From a virus, in the IMG/VR virus record IMGVR_UViG_3300025131_000146, positions 1 through 38,423 of that record: DNA of 38,423 nt. One strand, given 5' to 3'. Below, one piece after another: positions 17,843-25,784 of the stretch; the stretch's first letter is position 1, and every line of letters starts with the position of its first letter. A program made the position numbers and the translations under genes. The notes under the pieces are model-generated. The model was not told the origin of the DNA. It saw only the letters and a list, made by a program, of their open reading frames with translations, and did not search any database.

Positions 17843-18207
17843 TTATTCTCCTTACAATTATCCCATTTTTTTAAGTCAAGCATTGGTAATGGCTTTTCTA
17901 TCATATGGTCTTTCAATTTAGTATTCTGTATTGACAATTTATTTCCACCTTTTATATATGGTTTACCATTTTCCTGACATCCAACATCATAAACAAAAAC
18001 TGTAGTTTTCCATAATGATATTCTTGTAATACGAGCTGGTCTACCATTTAAAATTATTGTGTCGTCTACATTAAGGTCGTTTCCAGCCATTACTTTTAAC
18101 CCTTCTATTGCAGATTCTATAGTACTTTTTCCTAATAAAAAAAGAAATGCTCCTAATACCATCCATCCATATTCGCCTATAAGATGCTCTATAACTTCTT
18201 TTTCCAT
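17839..18207 (-). CDS. Mini MscS-like membrane protein (122 aa)
   Basis: One TM helix (GWMVLGAFLFLLG, about 14-27) runs into an amphipathic stretch (STIESAIEGLKVMAG) and a beta-domain at 45-105: LNVDDTIILNGRPARITRIS, WKTTVFVYD, then KLSIQNTKLKDHMI. This follows the order of the MscS family: end of the pore helix, GD-x-I, G-x-V-x-x-I, T-x-x, and IPN-like SIQN. Bacterial MscS proteins have at least three TM helices and about 280 residues, so this is the pore-to-beta core only. GGAG precedes ATG 18207, and it overlaps the holin-like gene by 4 nt. A role in membrane permeability during lysis or infection is plausible but untested. Confidence 0.6.
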   Translation of the reverse strand: MEKEVIEHLIGEYGWMVLGAFLFLLGKSTIESAIEGLKVMAGNDLNVDDTIILNGRPARITRISLWKTTVFVYDVGCQENGKPYIKGGNKLSIQNTKLKDHMIEKPLPMLDLKKWDNCKENK

Positions 18208-18216
18208 TATTCTCCA

Positions 18217-19005
18217 TTATTTATTACCATCTAAATATTTACCCCATAAAGAGGTTTTCCCATTAATTATTTCTACTACTTCTACTTTAAAATCTCCACC
18301 TTTAAACCAATCTACTATAGCAAATCCATGATTCCAATTATGAAGATTACCTCTTAACCATTCATTAGCTTCTGAGGACATATCCTTTAAACATCCCATA
18401 CTCCAAGCACTTATTGTTCCACCCCATTTTGTATCTGTGAATCTTTGGAAATCATGAGTATGTCCATATATAACACTTTGTCCACCTTTTTCTAAATGTT
18501 TTTTTGCGTGATGAATAGGAGTATATTTACCATGTATAAAATTAAGCTTTCCTATTTTTAATGGTTTATTAGATAAATATCTAAGATACTTATATCCTCT
18601 TTCTTTAATTTTTAATGCATTCTTAGTCATATATTGCGGTAAATAAGGATGTCTTACTACAAAGTTATCCAACCATAATTCGTGATTACCTTGTATAAAA
18701 TGTCTTTTTTTACATTTAGCTTTATCTAACGATGCATCTATTATATCCATACCTTCATTAACAAGAGCAATTTCTTTATCAAGCATTGGTATTAAAACTT
18801 CTAATGGTGGTTTTTCTTTATCTTTCCAATAATGCTTACTAAATAATTCCCATTCTCCTGTATCACCTAAATCAATATAAGTATCAGGTTTTATCATTTC
18901 AATTGCTTGACATACTACATTAATTGCTGCATCATCATGCAAAGGAAAATGCTTATCAGGAGTTACTATAGCTCTACTAATAATACCTTTATCTAACTTC
19001 GCCAT
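18217..19005 (-). CDS. Calcineurin-like metallophosphoesterase (262 aa)
   Basis: The metal-binding blocks appear in the proper order: D17-K-H19, G47-D48, G-N107-H108-E109, H158 (NFIHGKY) and G181-H182-T183-H184. These define the two-metal phosphoesterase fold, which hydrolyses phosphodiesters or phosphomonoesters. Phage members are of varied or unknown substrate. AGAGG precedes ATG 19005. It is unusual to see an enzyme between head-completion genes and the membrane/lysis cluster. It may process nucleotides, nucleic acid or a host signal late in infection. There is no signal peptide, so cytoplasmic action is likely. Confidence 0.88.
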   Translation of the reverse strand: MAKLDKGIISRAIVTPDKHFPLHDDAAINVVCQAIEMIKPDTYIDLGDTGEWELFSKHYWKDKEKPPLEVLIPMLDKEIALVNEGMDIIDASLDKAKCKKRHFIQGNHELWLDNFVVRHPYLPQYMTKNALKIKERGYKYLRYLSNKPLKIGKLNFIHGKYTPIHHAKKHLEKGGQSVIYGHTHDFQRFTDTKWGGTISAWSMGCLKDMSSEANEWLRGNLHNWNHGFAIVDWFKGGDFKVEVVEIINGKTSLWGKYLDGNK

Positions 19006-19080
19006 CTTAACCTCTTTTTATTTCAAAAAACTATCTACCGATTAACTTCTTTTTCAAAGTTTCCATATTATTCCTTTTTA

Positions 19081-19479
19081 TTACATTCTAGGTACTGATA
19101 ATGTCCTTACACCACTTTTTCTTAAAGGATATTGTTTTACCATCTTATCATACATTGCTCTAAAATATTGAGCTCTTTGTACATCTCCTGAATCTTCAAA
19201 CATTCTTGATTTCATATAACATACTACTGCAGGATGTAATCCTGAATCTAAACCAGCTTCTGTTTTTAAATCTTCTGTTTGAGCATCAATTGTTCCATAT
19301 TTTGATTTATATGTAATTCTTATTCCTGCAGTTACATCATCTCCTTGGTAAGTATCATATTTTTCTTTTGTTCTTTCTCCTGACGTAGCAGTTGTATCTT
19401 CAGATAATATAGCAAGTCTATTGTCATCATTATACCATACAAAATAATCATTTGGATATGTTCTTTTATTTGTTGCCAT
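19081..19479 (-). CDS. Probable head-tail connector/completion protein (132 aa)
   Basis: The C-terminal half (HPAVVCYMKSRMFEDSGDVQ ... RAQYFRAMYDKMV ... RSGVRTLSVPRM in outline) has the conserved style of small virion assembly proteins found beside the adaptor gene in podovirus-like genomes. The N-terminus is beta-rich. AGGAG precedes ATG 19479, and the gene is 7 nt from the next one upstream. A 75-nt spacer follows before the metallophosphoesterase. The exact role (connector, neck or tail stopper) cannot be told from sequence. Confidence 0.6.
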   Translation of the reverse strand: MATNKRTYPNDYFVWYNDDNRLAILSEDTTATSGERTKEKYDTYQGDDVTAGIRITYKSKYGTIDAQTEDLKTEAGLDSGLHPAVVCYMKSRMFEDSGDVQRAQYFRAMYDKMVKQYPLRKSGVRTLSVPRM

Positions 19480-19486
19480 AATTCTC

Positions 19487-19825
19487 CTAAGTTAATGTGT
19501 GAGTTGTTGTATCTGTGTCTGAACCCATACTAGTAACGTCTCCGTCAGTATCTCCTCTTAATATTTTATGTGGGTCTGCTAATTTTGGAATCATTACATA
19601 TCTATCATTTGTATCTTTTATTTCAACTTTTTGTACATCTATTACATCATCATGAAGAGTATACCATCTATCGTAACCTATTAAATTAGTTGTTTTTGAC
19701 ACTGTGTTATTTCTTTTATGGGATGCAATATCATCTAATGCATCATTCATTAATTGAAACATATATTGTTCTTGTTGTCTTCCAAATAGTTTTTCTATTT
19801 GTTCTATAATATTTTTAGCTGTCAT
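19487..19825 (-). CDS. Small structural/assembly protein (112 aa)
   Basis: An N-terminal helix with Gln/Glu (MTAKNIIEQIEKLFGRQQEQ) precedes beta-rich sequence (WYTLHDDVIDVQKVEIKD) and a Thr/Asp-rich tail that ends TTTHTLT. The IEQIEKLF ... LMNDALDDIA helices resemble the start of gp6-like adaptor proteins, so it may be a shortened paralogue or partner of the adaptor encoded just upstream. The ATG overlaps the adaptor stop, with AAGGGAA upstream. Confidence 0.6.
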   Translation of the reverse strand: MTAKNIIEQIEKLFGRQQEQYMFQLMNDALDDIASHKRNNTVSKTTNLIGYDRWYTLHDDVIDVQKVEIKDTNDRYVMIPKLADPHKILRGDTDGDVTSMGSDTDTTTHTLT

Positions 19826-20532
19826 TATTTAGTTCCCTTTTCTTGTGCAATTCTAACATCTTTTTTAGGAGCTGCTAAATTACCTGTTTTTAATGCATAT
19901 ACACCTTCTTGATATTGAGCTTTTAAACTTGATAAAATTGGAACATATAATTCAATATCTTCTTCAATTGCTAATAAATGTTGAGTGGCTGATATTGCAG
20001 CTTTTAAAACAACTAAATATTCAGCTTCATCTGGAAAATTTGCAATAACTGTATCATTATGAAAATTTGCAGGACTCGGATAACCAATATGATATACAAT
20101 TGCAGTTTGATTTGCAGTTGGTGTTGGTATTACATTTAAAATTGCAGCATCACCTGAACTTAAAATCCAATATACAGGGTCAGTAACACTTGCTTTATAC
20201 AAACTATTTGAATCATTTGCTAATTCTCCATACATTGATGGTATTTTCCTACATGGAATTCTACTCCCACCAGAATCAGCAGAAAGCCTATTTACATACA
20301 AAATTTCACCTTTACCATCCATATCCATAGTTGGAGTAGAATTATTTAAGGTAGTTTCTGTCATACACTTTTGTTTTAATTTATCTGGTAATAAATGTGT
20401 AACTTCTTTTGCCGCATCTTTTAACCATTGATTTGTATGAATATAAAAATCCTCTCCACTTACAGAATCATCACTTCCCATGGCATCATAACCTGTTAAA
20501 ACTTTTATTTCATCTCCAAATGTCCACGCCAT
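19825..20532 (-). CDS. Head-tail adaptor-like protein (235 aa)
   Basis: Two helical blocks flank a beta-rich insert: an N-terminal helix region (YIHTNQWLKDAAKEVTHLLP), a central strand/loop part (PVYWILSSGDAAILNVIPTP), then DEAEYLVVLKAAISATQHLL and EEDIELYVPILSSLKAQYQ. That arrangement, with a plate-shaped bundle fed by the two helix sets, is typical of gp6/gp11-type adaptors that sit below the portal. The gene is coupled on both sides by TAATG overlaps. No direct homologue is identified here, so the family call is moderate. Confidence 0.68.
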   Translation of the reverse strand: MAWTFGDEIKVLTGYDAMGSDDSVSGEDFYIHTNQWLKDAAKEVTHLLPDKLKQKCMTETTLNNSTPTMDMDGKGEILYVNRLSADSGGSRIPCRKIPSMYGELANDSNSLYKASVTDPVYWILSSGDAAILNVIPTPTANQTAIVYHIGYPSPANFHNDTVIANFPDEAEYLVVLKAAISATQHLLAIEEDIELYVPILSSLKAQYQEGVYALKTGNLAAPKKDVRIAQEKGTK

Positions 20533-20747
20533 TATCTTCTATTCCTATCTGCTATATCATCATCAATTGTTGTTTGACTAAATTCGACCTTTGTTTGTCC
20601 ACTCCATGTTGTTCTCATATTAATACCATTTTTTATATTAACTGTTTTACCGAAAATATATCCACACTTACATATATGGTCATCATTTGCTTTAAAGTCA
20701 ATACATTCTTTACAAGAGTTGCAATAATATGTTCTATTTCTTTTCAT
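20532..20747 (-). CDS. Small zinc-ribbon protein (71 aa)
   Basis: The N-terminal half has two cysteine knuckles: YYCNSCKECID and HICKCGYIFGK, giving four or five candidate ligands for one zinc. The C-terminal half is polar (WSGQTKVEFSQTTIDDDIAD). GAGGGAA precedes ATG 20747, and the stop overlaps the adaptor start. Its place among head-completion genes is unexpected for a nucleic-acid-binding ribbon; it may have a structural role. Function not recognised. Confidence 0.65.
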   Translation of the reverse strand: MKRNRTYYCNSCKECIDFKANDDHICKCGYIFGKTVNIKNGINMRTTWSGQTKVEFSQTTIDDDIADRNRR

Positions 20748-20770
20748 AAATTCCCTCTAATTTAATATAA

Positions 20771-21124
20771 TTAGTCTTCACTTACAAATGTATCACTATT
20801 AGCCAAAGTTTGTGCTTCTGACTTAGTTAATACACTAAAATTAGGATATGCTTTACTTGCTCCTAATGCTATAAGCTCTGATAATACTCCATCTTTTGCT
20901 GACCATTCACCTTTGATAATACAATATGCTTTATCGTGTGAATATCTTGGAGCTCCTACTTTACCTGCAAATATTATATCGTGCCAAGTAGGTGCAGATA
21001 CATAAGTAATATTATCATCCTCATCTACTGATTCTACTATTGGATATAGTTCTTTTATTTTGGTACCAACAGCACTATCATATGCACTGCTTGGTAGACA
21101 AAAATACATTTCATAATGTGCCAT
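20771..21124 (-). CDS. Hypothetical late protein (117 aa)
   Basis: A mixed alpha/beta protein starting MAHYEMYFCLPSSAYDSAVG and ending SEAQTLANSDTFVSED, with no membrane segment or catalytic motif. AAAGGAG lies upstream of the LamG gene that precedes it, while this ATG overlaps that gene's stop (TAATG). Position between the adhesin and adaptor genes suggests a minor virion or assembly factor. Not recognised. Confidence 0.65.
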   Translation of the reverse strand: MAHYEMYFCLPSSAYDSAVGTKIKELYPIVESVDEDDNITYVSAPTWHDIIFAGKVGAPRYSHDKAYCIIKGEWSAKDGVLSELIALGASKAYPNFSVLTKSEAQTLANSDTFVSED

Positions 21125-24036
21125 TATCTGTGACTCCTTTTTCCTGCGTTAAAGTTTCTTGTTATTTCTGCTAATGTTAATGTTTTGCTATATACGCATA
21201 CATCATCTATTTCTCCAACAAATTTTCTTCCACTTGCTTTTTCTCCACCTATCCACATAGAATTATCTTCCATGCCACTGGTTGGACTACCAGTTTGAGT
21301 TCCAGCATTAGTTTGAAGAGATACTGCATTATCTTCATTACCTACATAACACAATGCTCTATTTGCATCTGTATCAGCATCATGGTCTAAGGCAAATGCT
21401 ACAAAAGTCCATTTATCAGTTGAAAATACACTAGAATTAGTTTGATGTCTTGCACTACCACTAAATCCGTCAATTTCATATGTCCATCTGAATCTTCCAT
21501 TACCAGCGACTTGAGCTATAAACTCAGCAGCACCATCGACAACTACATTGACTAATGCATCAGTATTAGAATAATCAGGAGATTTAAACCAAAGAGTTAC
21601 AGTCATTGCTTCTAATTGAGCTTCAGTTAATGGACTTCCAGAAACTTTTGTTTGAGCTCCAATATTTAAATTTGAACCACCTCCTACATCTGGATAATAA
21701 TTCAAACTATTAGTAACCCTTTGTCTATTCATTAGAAATCCTTGAGAATCTCTTGTAGCGTCTGCTCCTGCTGTAATTAACATTATTTCTGTTAAACTTG
21801 TTGGAGTACCATCTCTATTATTAGCTGTTAAATCTTGCCAAGTTGCAAGTCCATTATTTCTCCAATAACCTTGAAGAGCTGTTCGGTTAGAATGATTATA
21901 AGCATCGAAAGCTTTACCATCATTATATAGTTCATTTATTTCTGTTTGAGATAATTCTGTTCCCCATATAGATACTTCATTTATAGTTCCATTAGCATAA
22001 TTACTATCACCTAAATTTGCTCCTATTGTAACAGCTCCACTTTTATTTTCCATTGCTACATAACTACCATTATCTGTAACTGCAAGTGTTTTAGATTCTC
22101 CGTTTATATATATTTTTATTCCATTAGGATGCTCTGTTGCATCGTAAGTAGATACTACATGTAACCATTGTCCTTCAAATGAGGTTAATGCTGTATCATA
22201 CTGTCCAATAAGATATACACTTGCACTCTGGTCATATAATTTAAGATAAAGTTTATCACTACCATCAGTAAGAAATACCCATTCTCTATGACTACTAGAA
22301 AACTTACCTATCACTGGAAATAAAGTAGCATCATTCATATTTATCCATGCAGATATGCTAAATGCCGAATCCTCACTACCATCTCCAAAACTAAAATCAT
22401 TATGGTCGGCTATTTGAACATTATCAGCTACTCCATCAAACCAAGCCAATTGATTATAAGATTGTAAAGCTGTTTGTGGTATTTGAAGTTGTTGGTCTGC
22501 ATCTGTCCAGCCTGTTGCTGTACCTACTTCTTTAATAGATACATTATCTATTGACCCTACAACATTTGAATCTGCGTTTATATATAAATAACCATTACCT
22601 TCGCATGTTTGTGTAACAGTATGTGTAGCAACAGAAGTTACTGGAGTACTATAACTACTACCACTACCAACTCTTACTGCAAATCCTCCACCAGATGTAT
22701 AAGCTGTTATATCAAAAGATATTATGTATTGTCTACCTATTGTTAATCCAGCATTTTGATTAATATTATTACTTGAAGTACCATCAGCTGTTGCAACACC
22801 ACTACCTATTGACCAATTACTATTTTTATTCCAATCACTATCAGCGCTAAAACTACCATTAGTAACTAACTCATCACCATGAAATACAGTTGTTGCATGA
22901 TTTTTGTTGTTTACAGGCTTTATTGACAAATTATCAAATGTGATGTCGTTTGCTGCGGAACCATCTCCACGAACTACTTTTAAGTCTGCATGAGTTGCTG
23001 TAAAGGTTCCAGTAAATGTTCCAGTAGTATCAGTAGTGCCTACAAAAAAAGGAGCACTTCCACTTTGCATTTTTATAAAGCCATCTGCTGATGTTATAAC
23101 GGTAATTGAATATTTATATGTAATGCCTATTGTTAAAATAGATTGTTTAATAGTCGTAGCAGTTCCATCATTAGTAACAAGCCTACACTGTTCATTTGTA
23201 ATTTCCCAATAATGAGTTCCATCGTGAGTGCTTTCATTTGTCCACCCAGCTAAGTTACTTCCTCCACTTGTAGTAGTAACTGAAGCATCACTAAAATCTC
23301 CATTAGTTACTGTATCGTCCCCCAACCCTGTATTTGAAGCATCAAGTATATATGATTGTTGCCCTCTATGTCCATCATTCATTGGATACCATATCTTAAG
23401 ATTAGAGTTTGTTAGTGATGTACCACCTCTATTTAAAGCTAATTGTTCTGGATTATTGTAATCGTATAATACATCGTCTGCTGTCCATGCTGCATCCCAT
23501 ACTTGAACATCAGATAGCATCCCAGTAAAATAACTACTACCACCTGAACCTTTTCTATTTCCAATATAAAAATTAGAAGTATATGAATCTAATCCATCAG
23601 CGATAGAAGAACCACTTCCAACTAATACTCCATTAAGATATAATTTTACTGCTAAACTATCTATAACCATCGTTACTCTATACCAAGTATTATCATTAAT
23701 TGTAGTGGCATAAAATGATTCATCTCCTCCGCCTACATCATCAAATATTAATATAGTATCACTATTTATTTTTAAACCTACAGCATTACTTGTACTTTGA
23801 TAAAAATTAAATGGGTATTGACTTGTAGCTGCATCTGTAGATTTTACCCAACAAGCAACTGTAACATCATTAGTTATTCCTAAAGTAGCAGCTGTAACTC
23901 CTGCATCTAAATAATCTGTAACCCCATCAAACTCTAATCCTCTACCTGAATATATTTGTCCATGATTATTATTACCAGAGGTATCTAATGCTCTAGCTTT
24001 TGTTGGTTTTTGAATGGTTTGTATAGTAGCAGCCAT
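21124..24036 (-). CDS. Multidomain LamG / carbohydrate-binding virion adhesin (970 aa)
   Basis: Three concanavalin A-like (LamG) modules are visible: about 17-215 (GLEFDGVTDYLDAG ... VTVACWVKS ... NTWYRVTMVID ... KLYLNGVLVGSG), 533-729 (LAWFDGVADNVQIA ... FSISAWINM ... YINGESKTL) and 783-970 (EAMTVTLWFKSPDYS ... DKWTFVAFALD). Between the first two lie two jelly-roll CBM-like modules, at about 244-374 and 383-505, each starting VTNGDFS or VTNGSFS and ending DN-x-S-I-K. Such proteins bind glycans and probably decorate the head or form fibres. No hydrolase motif is seen. It is coupled to the 241-aa LamG gene (TAATG). Confidence 0.85.
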   Translation of the reverse strand: MAATIQTIQKPTKARALDTSGNNNHGQIYSGRGLEFDGVTDYLDAGVTAATLGITNDVTVACWVKSTDAATSQYPFNFYQSTSNAVGLKINSDTILIFDDVGGGDESFYATTINDNTWYRVTMVIDSLAVKLYLNGVLVGSGSSIADGLDSYTSNFYIGNRKGSGGSSYFTGMLSDVQVWDAAWTADDVLYDYNNPEQLALNRGGTSLTNSNLKIWYPMNDGHRGQQSYILDASNTGLGDDTVTNGDFSDASVTTTSGGSNLAGWTNESTHDGTHYWEITNEQCRLVTNDGTATTIKQSILTIGITYKYSITVITSADGFIKMQSGSAPFFVGTTDTTGTFTGTFTATHADLKVVRGDGSAANDITFDNLSIKPVNNKNHATTVFHGDELVTNGSFSADSDWNKNSNWSIGSGVATADGTSSNNINQNAGLTIGRQYIISFDITAYTSGGGFAVRVGSGSSYSTPVTSVATHTVTQTCEGNGYLYINADSNVVGSIDNVSIKEVGTATGWTDADQQLQIPQTALQSYNQLAWFDGVADNVQIADHNDFSFGDGSEDSAFSISAWINMNDATLFPVIGKFSSSHREWVFLTDGSDKLYLKLYDQSASVYLIGQYDTALTSFEGQWLHVVSTYDATEHPNGIKIYINGESKTLAVTDNGSYVAMENKSGAVTIGANLGDSNYANGTINEVSIWGTELSQTEINELYNDGKAFDAYNHSNRTALQGYWRNNGLATWQDLTANNRDGTPTSLTEIMLITAGADATRDSQGFLMNRQRVTNSLNYYPDVGGGSNLNIGAQTKVSGSPLTEAQLEAMTVTLWFKSPDYSNTDALVNVVVDGAAEFIAQVAGNGRFRWTYEIDGFSGSARHQTNSSVFSTDKWTFVAFALDHDADTDANRALCYVGNEDNAVSLQTNAGTQTGSPTSGMEDNSMWIGGEKASGRKFVGEIDDVCVYSKTLTLAEITRNFNAGKRSHR

Positions 24037-24761
24037 TATGTTAATGTCCCATTATTTGAACCATGTGAATCATTTGCATCTGCACTAAGATTCCACCATG
24101 ATACTAAATTTGTTTTTTCACTATCTGATAAACCTGCATAGTTTTTATTCATAATAGATTTGATTTGTGCTTGAGTTAAAACTTCAGACCAATATCCTAC
24201 ATTAGATATATATCCATTCATCTCAAGAGAAGTAGGTGCACTTGCATAATACGCTCCAATTATAAAATTTTCAGTAGATACAGTATAATTAGCATAAGAA
24301 TCTGAATCTTCTAAAACTCCATCTATATAACCTTTTTGAGTACTACCATCATAAGTTAGAGCCACATGATACCATCTATTTGCCTCTAATTTAGTATTTG
24401 AAGTGCTTCCCTGTAAATCTGTAGTATATCCAGTCCTCCATTCTACTTCATTATTACTTTTTTTTGTCATGCTAAACCCTGACCTATTATTTGTATCAGC
24501 ATTATCAATAGAGCTTACAATCCCAGTATAAACATCAAGAACAGGGAACCAAACCCAAGCTGATACTGTAAAACTAGCTGTTCTTAATGATGCATCATCC
24601 CCACAATCTATATATTCACTACTACCATCAAAATAAGCAGCACCATCACTTATAGGTACAACGCTAGCTGCATTATAATTATGTTTTAATACGAGATTAT
24701 CAGTTACGATTCCAGGTGTAACTATACCACTTTTTGTTAAACTAGAGCCTAATCCTAACAT
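24036..24761 (-). CDS. Single-domain LamG virion protein (241 aa)
   Basis: The LamG core runs through AYFDGSSEYIDCGDDASL, ASFTVSAWVWF, NRWYHVALTYDGSTQKGYID and NFIIGAYY, then a C-terminal extension with EKTNLVSWWNLSAD. It resembles the LamG domains of the 970-aa neighbour and may have arisen by duplication. The gene likely encodes a glycan-binding decoration or fibre component. The ATG follows the previous stop by 3 nt, with AGG upstream. Confidence 0.8.
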   Translation of the reverse strand: MLGLGSSLTKSGIVTPGIVTDNLVLKHNYNAASVVPISDGAAYFDGSSEYIDCGDDASLRTASFTVSAWVWFPVLDVYTGIVSSIDNADTNNRSGFSMTKKSNNEVEWRTGYTTDLQGSTSNTKLEANRWYHVALTYDGSTQKGYIDGVLEDSDSYANYTVSTENFIIGAYYASAPTSLEMNGYISNVGYWSEVLTQAQIKSIMNKNYAGLSDSEKTNLVSWWNLSADANDSHGSNNGTLT

Positions 24762-24764
24762 GGC

Positions 24765-25064
24765 TTAACCTATATACGCTATAACTAATCCTGAAGTTAA
24801 ATCTACAGTAGTCCATCTACCATATATAACTATTCCTGCAGGAATTGTTTCAGATGCCATTGTATTTCCATTATATGAGCCAACACCATATCCGTTTGTT
24901 GTATCAGATGGAGTTAATGTCGCAAATACTGTATCTTCTAAGCATTGTATTGCTATAAAACTACCTGTATGTTCTGCATTGTCTGATATGAATTTAGCGC
25001 CTGCTTGACCCATTCCTGCATTTTGAGCCTCGGCTACTGTGAATTTATGTAAACTTGATGCCAT
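24765..25064 (-). CDS. Small structural protein, probably head or fibre-associated (99 aa)
   Basis: The sequence is beta-rich: KFISDNAEHTGSFIAIQCLE, DTVFATLTPSD, GNTMASETIPAGIVIYGRW, then LTSGLVIAYIG. This pattern (interaction with an all-beta partner, Gly/Thr-rich turns) is one I associate with small virion proteins next to capsid genes in environmental phages. AAGGAG precedes ATG 25064. It is the first gene after the structured spacer that follows the capsid genes, so its level may be set separately from theirs. Confidence 0.6.
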   Translation of the reverse strand: MASSLHKFTVAEAQNAGMGQAGAKFISDNAEHTGSFIAIQCLEDTVFATLTPSDTTNGYGVGSYNGNTMASETIPAGIVIYGRWTTVDLTSGLVIAYIG

Positions 25065-25074
25065 TTTATTCTCC

Positions 25075-25208
25075 TTTGTGAGTGTACTTAAAGCTCTGGC
25101 TAGAGCATGAATGTACTTTTATTATTAAAAAATCTTAGTAGATTCGGAGGCCACCCTTTATACGATAGCCTCCATAGTTCTACAAAACTATCAAACCCTA
25201 TTGATTAG
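25075..25208 (-). promoter_or_regulatory. Structured intergenic segment with up to five hairpins and a weak terminator
   Basis: Read on the minus strand after the 190-aa gene: AAACCT/GGGTTT hairpin, ATAGTT/AACTAT hairpin (loop TTGTAG), GGAGGC ... GCCTCC (16-nt loop), AATCT-ACTA-AGATT followed by TTTT, then GCTCT-AGCC-AGAGC enclosed by a second GTAC pair. The AATCT hairpin plus T-run looks like a partial intrinsic terminator. The rest could stabilise capsid mRNA 3' ends or be a processing site. No promoter with good hexamers is seen. Confidence 0.5.
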
Positions 25209-25210
25209 GT

Positions 25211-25783
25211 TTAAAGAACAGTATAGTAAACTGCTAAGTTCCATCTACCAGCATCAAAGTTAGTTGCATGATTTATAGTTGTGGTTACACACGCATATAA
25301 ATATTTAGTAGCAACTGGAAGTATGATATTTGGAGCTGACCAAGCAATTGTAGCTGAATTATAATTCAAATCATCAGCTTCTGTAGCAGTTGTAGCTAAT
25401 GCATATCCCTCTGGGGATAATTGTGTAGCACCTGCGCCAAACAATTCAACTGCCCCTGTAGGAGCTGCATTAACAGCTTCATTAGCTGCAGTACCAGCTG
25501 TAATATGACCAATCATTGCATTACCAGTAACAACTGATGTGCATACCATTACTTTATCGATTAGTATCTTTACTGGGTCATGCATACCTTCTGGAACAGT
25601 AACATCTAATGCTCCACAATATTGTATTATATCACCAGCACTATACTGAGTAGTTGCAGAATCTAATCTAGATTCTTTACAATCACCAGCAAAAGTTAAT
25701 ACCTTACTAACTCCGCCAACTTCACTAAACCCATCATTTGAAACATTTGATGAGCTGTTTACATTCAATAAATCACTTCTCAT
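25211..25783 (-). CDS. Capsid-associated (decoration-like) protein (190 aa)
   Basis: An all-beta-looking protein rich in Ala, Thr and Val (VPEGMHDPVKILIDKVMV, IILPVATKYLYACV, RWNLAVYYTVL) immediately after the major capsid gene. Its very strong site GGAGGG lies in the final codons of the capsid gene, consistent with high synthesis. Position, size and composition fit a head decoration or capsid-stabilising protein, although no family motif is recognised. Confidence 0.65.
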   Translation of the reverse strand: MRSDLLNVNSSSNVSNDGFSEVGGVSKVLTFAGDCKESRLDSATTQYSAGDIIQYCGALDVTVPEGMHDPVKILIDKVMVCTSVVTGNAMIGHITAGTAANEAVNAAPTGAVELFGAGATQLSPEGYALATTATEADDLNYNSATIAWSAPNIILPVATKYLYACVTTTINHATNFDAGRWNLAVYYTVL

Positions 25784-25784
25784 T

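Noticed and set aside
19031-19066. 11-codon ORF (METLKKKLIGR) in the gap before the metallophosphoesterase stop/start region
   Set aside because: It has an acceptable upstream AAGGAAT but is too short to separate from chance, and nothing else supports it.
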